Shown piece after piece: positions 7,466-11,795 of a DNA stretch of 11,795 nucleotides. The DNA lies in contig CAKPVW010000052.1 in the NCBI GenBank assembly GCA_934196075.1, positions 1-11,795 of the forward strand, in the 5' to 3' direction. A program made the translations under genes and the position numbers. This DNA is from an uncultured Anaerovibrio sp. GTDB taxonomy: Bacteria > Bacillota > Negativicutes > Selenomonadales > Selenomonadaceae. The notes below the pieces were generated by a model. It saw only the letters and a program-made list of their open reading frames with translations. It was not told the DNA's origin and searched no databases. Every line of letters begins with the position of its first letter. Within the stretch, counting starts at the first letter, position 1.

Positions 7466-8116
7466 ATGGCTATTGTATTTATAGCGGCTGTGCTAATATG
7501 TCTTTTGCTATTATTAGTATTATACCGCAATCTTCCCCAAAAAAAAGTTTTTTATGGATTCTGTCTGGTATTGGCCCTGACCATCGGTGCCATTGGCCAA
7601 TCCCTGCTATTTACCGCCGAAGCGGAACCACCTAGTGAAATCACCCTGCGGCGGATTGCTGCCCAACAGCAGATATTCAATGACTGGTACACCAGCTACA
7701 AAAAGCAGGTTGACAGTCTTGACTACAATTGGTCCCAATGCCAAAAAATCGTTAATGACTATCACAACGACAACATCAGTCTCAATACAGCCTATACCCG
7801 CCTGAACCTTTTGGAGCACCAAGCCCAAATGACATATCAGGAACTAGGCAAACTGGCTCCCCCTATTAGTCTGGATGATACCAATTACGACTTGGCAGCC
7901 AGCCTGCTCCACAAAACCATAGATTATAGCAGCAAGCAGCTAGCGGCTATTACAGCCCTCAAGGCCAATGCCAATCCGGCCAATCTCAATGCCGAAAATC
8001 ACGAAGCAGAAAGCAGAATTTTGCGGGAAACCATGCTGCGCAATGGCCCAGACGCCTTGTTTACAGCAGCCGAAACCAATAGCCTGCGCCAGAATCTAAC
8101 CATACCGGAGAATTAA
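7466..8116 (+). CDS. Membrane-anchored protein of unknown function
   Basis: 216 residues. Two hydrophobic segments (about 2-20 and 29-49) form an N-terminal hairpin in the membrane, joined by the basic link YRNLPQKK. The rest (51-216) is hydrophilic and mostly predicted helical, with a region rich in Gln, Asn, Leu and aromatic residues at 66-130 and an Ala/Asn-rich stretch at 160-180. Placing the basic link inside would put both termini, including the large domain, outside the cytoplasm. No family is recognised. AAGGAG with 6 nt spacing supports the ATG. Its stop codon is followed after 2 nt by the start of the YigZ-family gene, so the two are co-transcribed and likely translationally coupled. 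Confidence 0.82.
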   Translation: MAIVFIAAVLICLLLLLVLYRNLPQKKVFYGFCLVLALTIGAIGQSLLFTAEAEPPSEITLRRIAAQQQIFNDWYTSYKKQVDSLDYNWSQCQKIVNDYHNDNISLNTAYTRLNLLEHQAQMTYQELGKLAPPISLDDTNYDLAASLLHKTIDYSSKQLAAITALKANANPANLNAENHEAESRILRETMLRNGPDALFTAAETNSLRQNLTIPEN

Positions 8117-8118
8117 CT

Positions 8119-8754
8119 ATGCATATCTACAAAACAACTGCCGAAAACGGCACTGCCAGCTACGAAATCCAAAAATCCCGCTTTATTGCCTATACCAGCC
8201 ATGTAGAAACCGAGGCTGAGGCCAGGGATTTTGTAACCAGCATCAAAAAAAAGCATTTTGACGCCCGTCACAACTGCTCTGCCTGGGTTCTAGGAGCAGA
8301 GAGCAGTCAACAAAAATCCAATGATGACGGGGAACCTGGCGGCACGGCTGGCAATCCTATTTTGGAGGCCATCAAGCAGCATGGTCTAACCAATGTGGTA
8401 GTAGTTGTAACCAGGTACTTTGGCGGTATCAAGCTAGGTGCCGGCGGACTGATCCGCGCCTACAGCCACACAGCTTCCCTTGGCTTGGAGGCCACTCCCT
8501 GCCTAGAGGTAAAACCCTTCTGCCTGATAGAAGCAGAAATGGATTACAGCCTATTGGGTACCATCGAAAATTGGATACGCAATGAACAGCTGCGCACTGG
8601 AGAAACAGCCTATCTGGACAAGGTCACAGTAAGACTGCTGGTGGAGCCAGCTGACTGTGACGAGATTCGCACGGAATTGATAAATCTCACTGCCGCTCAG
8701 TGTCAAATTACTATCCATGATCCCGAATATATGAGTCTGCCTATTCAGGCGTAA
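8119..8754 (+). CDS. yigZ: YigZ/YvyE (IMPACT, UPF0029) family protein
   Basis: 211 residues, the usual length for the bacterial family. The N-terminal UPF0029 domain shows HNCSAWVLG (51-59), NDDGEPGGTAGNPIL (68-82) and VVVTRYFGGIKLGAGGLIRA (95-114), the core family signature. A C-terminal DUF1949-type domain covers about 135-205. Bacterial members are conserved cytosolic proteins linked by homology to IMPACT/Yih1, which act in translation control in eukaryotes; the bacterial role is not firmly settled. It follows the membrane-protein gene by 2 nt and has no clear Shine-Dalgarno of its own apart from GGAG inside the previous gene's last codons, which fits coupled translation. Confidence 0.93.
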   Translation: MHIYKTTAENGTASYEIQKSRFIAYTSHVETEAEARDFVTSIKKKHFDARHNCSAWVLGAESSQQKSNDDGEPGGTAGNPILEAIKQHGLTNVVVVVTRYFGGIKLGAGGLIRAYSHTASLGLEATPCLEVKPFCLIEAEMDYSLLGTIENWIRNEQLRTGETAYLDKVTVRLLVEPADCDEIRTELINLTAAQCQITIHDPEYMSLPIQA

Positions 8755-8787
8755 AAATACAAACAAATTTCAATATTGAACAAAAGC

Positions 8788-8833
8788 AAAGACCACATTT
8801 GAACCATTTTGCTAGGTTTCTCATGTGGTCTTT
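8788..8833. terminator. Bidirectional intrinsic terminator between convergent genes
   Basis: An 11-bp perfect stem, AAAGACCACAT (8788-8798) with ATGTGGTCTTT (8823-8833), loop 24 nt that may close further through GAACC/GGTTT. It is followed by TTTATT on the plus strand and by a T-rich stretch on the minus strand. It lies between the plus-strand yigZ and the minus-strand SGNH gene and can serve both. Confidence 0.75.
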
Positions 8834-8906
8834 ATTGCATATTTATTTATGGTAGAATAACTATTATTTATACTTTGTTGCTTTTGGCTATATTATTCCC
8901 CTAAAA

Positions 8907-8963
8907 CAACATTAAATTCTTGTTATCCACCGCCACCCATAGAGTTGGGAGATATCGGACACC
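8907..8963 (-). pseudogene. Possible tiny remnant of an IS4-type transposase C-terminus
   Basis: Read on the minus strand this stretch encodes NEVSDISQLYGWRWITRI and then a stop. The part ISQLYxxRWxI resembles the Y-(2)-R-(3)-E block near the end of IS4-group DDE transposases, with Arg where the catalytic Glu should be. It is only 18 codons long with no matching sequence or inverted repeat around it, so a chance match is quite possible. Confidence 0.15.
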
Positions 8964-8966
8964 TCG

Positions 8967-10340
8967 TTATTTTGCTAGAAGATTTTTGCCTGGAAACATG
9001 CGCAAAAGATAATCACTAATGGCTTCCCCAATAAGCTTTTTACCCATAACATCAGGATGCAATCCATCTGTAGTAGCCTCATCCATTAACAGGCCATAGC
9101 AATCAGTCATACCACTGGCCACATCCACTGCATATTGCTGGGACATAATCCATTGGTTCAGCTTGACCTGCTCCTCCTTCCAATTGGCTGCCGGAGTGGT
9201 AATATAGCTCCAATTGGCAATGAAATGCGGATTTATAGGGGTTGCTGTGGCATAGACAGGAATGATGCCATTTCTCCGACATTTATCTCCTATCTGACGA
9301 AGATAATAAATAATATCTTCTGCCATGGCACCAGCACGAAAATCATTAACCCCCCCCATAATAACTAAAATTTTGGGGTGAAAAGGCAATACATCTGATT
9401 CAAATCTGGCATTCATAGCAGCCACTGTATCACCGCTATAGCCCAGATTCTTAACTGGCACCTGAGAATAGGTTTCCCAATTGTACATAACATAGCCAGG
9501 AGGGGTTGACACTGCCCCACCGCCATGGGTAATACTATCCCCCAAAGCTGCTACCTTGGCCTGATTATCTACCTGAAACCAGCTAGGGGCCGACCAATCG
9601 CTAATATAACTGCCAGATTCATTCCGGCTCCGCACCTGCCAATAATATTTGCCCGGCCAGGTATAACCAGCATCCTCATAATATACAGAGCCTTCAGTGG
9701 TCAGATTGCGAATATTTACCGGCTGACCATTTTCCAGGCGAAAAACCTTAATATCGTAGTATTTGCCCTCCTTGGCAGGAACCCAGGAAAACACCGGGTA
9801 CAAAGGCGCATAGGCCATGGATTCAAACTCTGTAGTAGTCTTTGGAGCAGTAGGATTCAGCTCCTGCTCCACCAATGGGCGCAAATCACTGTATAGCTTG
9901 ATATATTTGCCACTGGCATCCAGAGGGCACACCTTCCAATAATAATCCTTGGCTGTGCGCATAACAGAGGTATCTAGCTCATAGCCATTGGTAAAAATAC
10001 CTCGCTTGACGGACACTACATTCTCTGGCAAATTTTTGTTGGTCCGCATAATGGCCACCTGATAGCTAACAGCCCCAGGTACAGGCTCCCAGGACAGACG
10101 AACTGTCCTGAGATAATCCGGCACCTGTCTAACAGTATCGTTATTCTTGGATTTGGTTACAACATCCACAGCCATAGACTCACTATCCTTCGCCAACGTC
10201 TCCGGTTGTGTACTATCACTAATCACCGTTCTAGGTGCACTGTGAGCTGTGCTGACAGGCACAACAGCCTCTGTCATCATAGGAAGAACCGCTGCAAGGC
10301 AGATTCCTGCCGCCATAGTCCAATATTTTGCTCTATGCAA
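8967..10340 (-). CDS. Secreted SGNH/GDSL-family hydrolase with two fibronectin-III-like modules
   Basis: 457 residues from the TTG at 10340. An N-terminal signal peptide (HRAKYW, then a hydrophobic core to about 24, likely cleavage near AHSA at 32-35) sends it across the inner membrane. Two fibronectin-III-like modules follow, about 77-160 (LSWEPVPGAVSYQV, YYWKVCPLD) and 180-258 (FSWVPA, GKYYWQVRSRNES). The C-terminal SGNH domain shows block I GDSIT (Ser269), block II GYSGD (300-304), block III GGVND (329-333) and block V DGLHP (Asp425, His428), so the catalytic set is complete. It probably acts as an esterase or deacylase on cell-surface or dietary glycan; the substrate is unknown. Start: a TTG seven codons upstream lies before the ribosome site; GGGAG is 8 nt from 10340. 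A G8 run encodes the block III glycines. Confidence 0.86.
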   Translation of the reverse strand: MHRAKYWTMAAGICLAAVLPMMTEAVVPVSTAHSAPRTVISDSTQPETLAKDSESMAVDVVTKSKNNDTVRQVPDYLRTVRLSWEPVPGAVSYQVAIMRTNKNLPENVVSVKRGIFTNGYELDTSVMRTAKDYYWKVCPLDASGKYIKLYSDLRPLVEQELNPTAPKTTTEFESMAYAPLYPVFSWVPAKEGKYYDIKVFRLENGQPVNIRNLTTEGSVYYEDAGYTWPGKYYWQVRSRNESGSYISDWSAPSWFQVDNQAKVAALGDSITHGGGAVSTPPGYVMYNWETYSQVPVKNLGYSGDTVAAMNARFESDVLPFHPKILVIMGGVNDFRAGAMAEDIIYYLRQIGDKCRRNGIIPVYATATPINPHFIANWSYITTPAANWKEEQVKLNQWIMSQQYAVDVASGMTDCYGLLMDEATTDGLHPDVMGKKLIGEAISDYLLRMFPGKNLLAK

Positions 10341-10348
10341 GGAAATCA

Positions 10349-10353
10349 CTCCC
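10349..10353 (-). promoter_or_regulatory. Ribosome binding site that decides the TTG start of the SGNH gene
   Basis: GGGAG followed by TGAT, 8 nt before the TTG at 10340. The layout (GGAG-TGAT-4 nt-TTG) is the same as that of glgD. Confidence 0.72.
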
Positions 10354-10390
10354 GTAATCAAAAATCAAATTTAGCCTGATATATCAACAC

Positions 10391-10418
10391 AAAAAAAGGG
10401 ATGTGCCAGGCACACCCC
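10391..10418 (-). terminator. Intrinsic terminator after ndh
   Basis: GGGGTGTG and CACATCCC form the stem on the minus strand with a very tight loop (CCTGG), followed by seven T (10397-10391). One G-U pair in minus-strand RNA is consistent with that direction. It separates ndh from the SGNH gene. I see no convincing promoter in the roughly 35 nt left before the SGNH ribosome site, so that gene may depend on read-through or on a promoter overlapping the T-tract. Confidence 0.85.
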
Positions 10419-10433
10419 TCTATCATAACATAT

Positions 10434-11717
10434 TTAGGCCTTGTTTTCCATAGCCGCATCCTCATCATCCAACTTGATATTGGTAATGATACGACCCAAA
10501 CGTGTACCAGAAACAAAGTTCCAGAACCACTTGGTACCTACAGTAATATCGGCATGGGCCCCCTCCAGACGCAACAAATGCAAGAACATCCAGATGAGCC
10601 ATGCAAAGAAGCCGCCAATCTTGAGAACGCCCCAGTTTACAACAGCCTGACAGCGTCCAATGGTAGCCATAGCACCATGATCCACATACTTGAAGTTGTG
10701 CAGCTGAGTCTCACCCTTGCACAGATGGGTAATATTGTCAGCAGCCAGCCAAGCCTCCTGCATAGCTACAGGAGCTACCGTAGCCAATGGTCTGCCGTCC
10801 TGAACAAAATGAGCATTATCGCCAATAGCGAAAATCTCAGGATAACCAGGAACCTGCAGAGTTGGGCCAACAATAACTCGGCCTGCACGGTCACACTCAG
10901 CGCCAATGGTAGAAGCCAGCTTGTGGGCTTTGACACCAGCACCCCAGATAACAGTACGGCTAGGAATAAAAGTACCGTCCTTCAGGAACAGGCCATCCTC
11001 ATTGCAATCTGCCACCTGAGTATTCAGCATAACCTGTACACCCTTTTTCTCCAGCACATTGATAGTATGCTGACGCAGGTGTGGAGGCATCATAGGGAGA
11101 ACCTTGTCAGTAGCCTCAATCAAGCGGATGCTAACCTCATCAAAATTCAGATTTGGATATTCCATCTTCTGTACAGCAACCAGCTCCGCAATAGCACCAG
11201 CTTCCTCAACGCCGGTAGGGCCACCGCCTACACAGATAAAGCTCAGCATCTTGCGACGCTCTTCCTCATTATCAATCTGTTTGTTGGCACGCTCAAACAT
11301 ATGCAATACATGGTTGCGGATATGCAATGCCTCTGGAATTGTCTTCATACCATAGGCGTATTTCTCTACATTGGCCATGCCAAAGAAATTGTTAGTAGCA
11401 CCAGCAGCTACAATCAAATAATCATAGGACACATCACCATGGTTAGTGACAACAACCTTGCGCTTGCCGTCAATCTCCAGTGCCTTGGCCATAAACAGCT
11501 CTACATTCTTGTGATCACGGAACATAGCGCGAATTGGATAAGAAATATCATCTGTAGACAGTACAGATGTAGACACCTGATACAGCAATGGCTGAAACAG
11601 ATGGTAGTTAGTTCTGTCAATAATAACAATATCAATATCCTGCTTGGCCAGCTTCTTGGCAGCTGCAATACCGCCAAAACCTGCACCTACTATAACAACC
11701 TTGGGTCTGTTACCCAT
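10434..11717 (-). CDS. ndh: Type II NADH dehydrogenase (NADH:quinone oxidoreductase)
   Basis: Single-subunit FAD enzyme that passes electrons from NADH to the quinone pool without pumping ions, attached to the inner face of the membrane. 427 residues, normal for the family. FAD-binding GAGFGG (11-16) with acidic Asp34 at the end of the second beta strand; NAD-binding GGGPTG (164-169) followed by VEEAG; FAD motif FAIGD (296-300); quinone-site region APVAMQEA (315-322). A hydrophobic C-terminal stretch (GVLKIGGFFAWLIWMFLHLL, 363-382) is the usual membrane anchor of NDH-2. The ATG at 11717 has AGGAGG 7 nt upstream. Like glgP it has no TTA, CTA or TCA codons, a sign of strong codon bias. In an anaerobe it could feed menaquinone-linked fumarate or nitrate reduction, or oxygen detoxification; this is inferred. 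Confidence 0.94.
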   Translation of the reverse strand: MGNRPKVVIVGAGFGGIAAAKKLAKQDIDIVIIDRTNYHLFQPLLYQVSTSVLSTDDISYPIRAMFRDHKNVELFMAKALEIDGKRKVVVTNHGDVSYDYLIVAAGATNNFFGMANVEKYAYGMKTIPEALHIRNHVLHMFERANKQIDNEEERRKMLSFICVGGGPTGVEEAGAIAELVAVQKMEYPNLNFDEVSIRLIEATDKVLPMMPPHLRQHTINVLEKKGVQVMLNTQVADCNEDGLFLKDGTFIPSRTVIWGAGVKAHKLASTIGAECDRAGRVIVGPTLQVPGYPEIFAIGDNAHFVQDGRPLATVAPVAMQEAWLAADNITHLCKGETQLHNFKYVDHGAMATIGRCQAVVNWGVLKIGGFFAWLIWMFLHLLRLEGAHADITVGTKWFWNFVSGTRLGRIITNIKLDDEDAAMENKA

Positions 11718-11778
11718 TTAAACCCCTCCTAAAAACAGCAATGCATTTTTAACAGCGCGTTTCTCAATTCTTCCATAA

Positions 11779-11784
11779 ATTATA
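11779..11784 (-). promoter_or_regulatory. Probable -10 box of the ndh promoter
   Basis: A perfect TATAAT on the minus strand about 62 nt upstream of the ndh start. The matching -35 box would fall just outside the right edge of the window, so only half of the promoter can be judged. Confidence 0.45.
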
Positions 11785-11795
11785 GTCATAAATAT

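Noticed and set aside
10401..11732. 443-codon open frame on the plus strand
   Set aside because: It is the codon-aligned shadow of ndh, and its 5' end lies in the ndh terminator.
1..11795. Defence, toxin-antitoxin, CRISPR, prophage or biosynthetic cluster
   Set aside because: No direct-repeat array, nuclease, integrase, methylase or cluster enzyme was found; the genes are mostly metabolic and housekeeping types.

Overview
This looks like a chromosomal housekeeping segment from an anaerobic, mid-GC bacterium. The mix of a clostridia-type GlgC plus GlgD pair, an SbmA/BacA/YddA-type fused ABC exporter-like protein more usual in diderm bacteria, and a single-subunit NADH dehydrogenase points to a Negativicutes member (Selenomonadaceae or Veillonellaceae relatives). 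This placement is inferred from gene content and overall protein character, not from a marker gene.

Left part (1-4971, all minus strand): glycogen metabolism. Reading in the direction of transcription, glgC (4971-3814) and glgD (3764-2658) form a two-gene unit for ADP-glucose supply. It ends at a strong intrinsic terminator (about 2537-2588). glgP follows (2357 to beyond the left edge) under its own promoter with a consensus extended -10 box and a leader of about 120 nt that contains a long imperfect stem-loop. Synthesis and degradation of glycogen are therefore adjacent but separately transcribed. glgA and glgB are not in the window.

Middle (4972-7465, minus strand): a YddA/SbmA-like transporter with fused ATPase, followed by a 95-residue three-helix membrane protein with a GTG start, and then a terminator at 5131-5169. 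The gap to the next region is a divergent intergenic stretch with a perfect 8+8 inverted repeat (7414-7431).

Right of that (7466-8754, plus strand): a membrane-anchored protein of unknown function and a YigZ/IMPACT-family protein, separated by only 2 nt and ending at a hairpin shared with the convergent gene (8788-8833).

Far right (8967-11717, minus strand): a type II NADH dehydrogenase, a terminator, then a secreted SGNH-hydrolase with two fibronectin-III-like modules. Four of the nine genes use GTG or TTG starts, decided by the position of the Shine-Dalgarno sequence. glgP and ndh avoid TTA, CTA and TCA codons almost completely, which creates very long false antisense reading frames and suggests strong expression. 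I found no CRISPR array, tRNA, rRNA, intact mobile element or defence system. The least explained items are the small membrane protein beside the transporter, the membrane protein coupled to yigZ, the glgP leader structure and the G8 tract inside the SGNH active-site motif.
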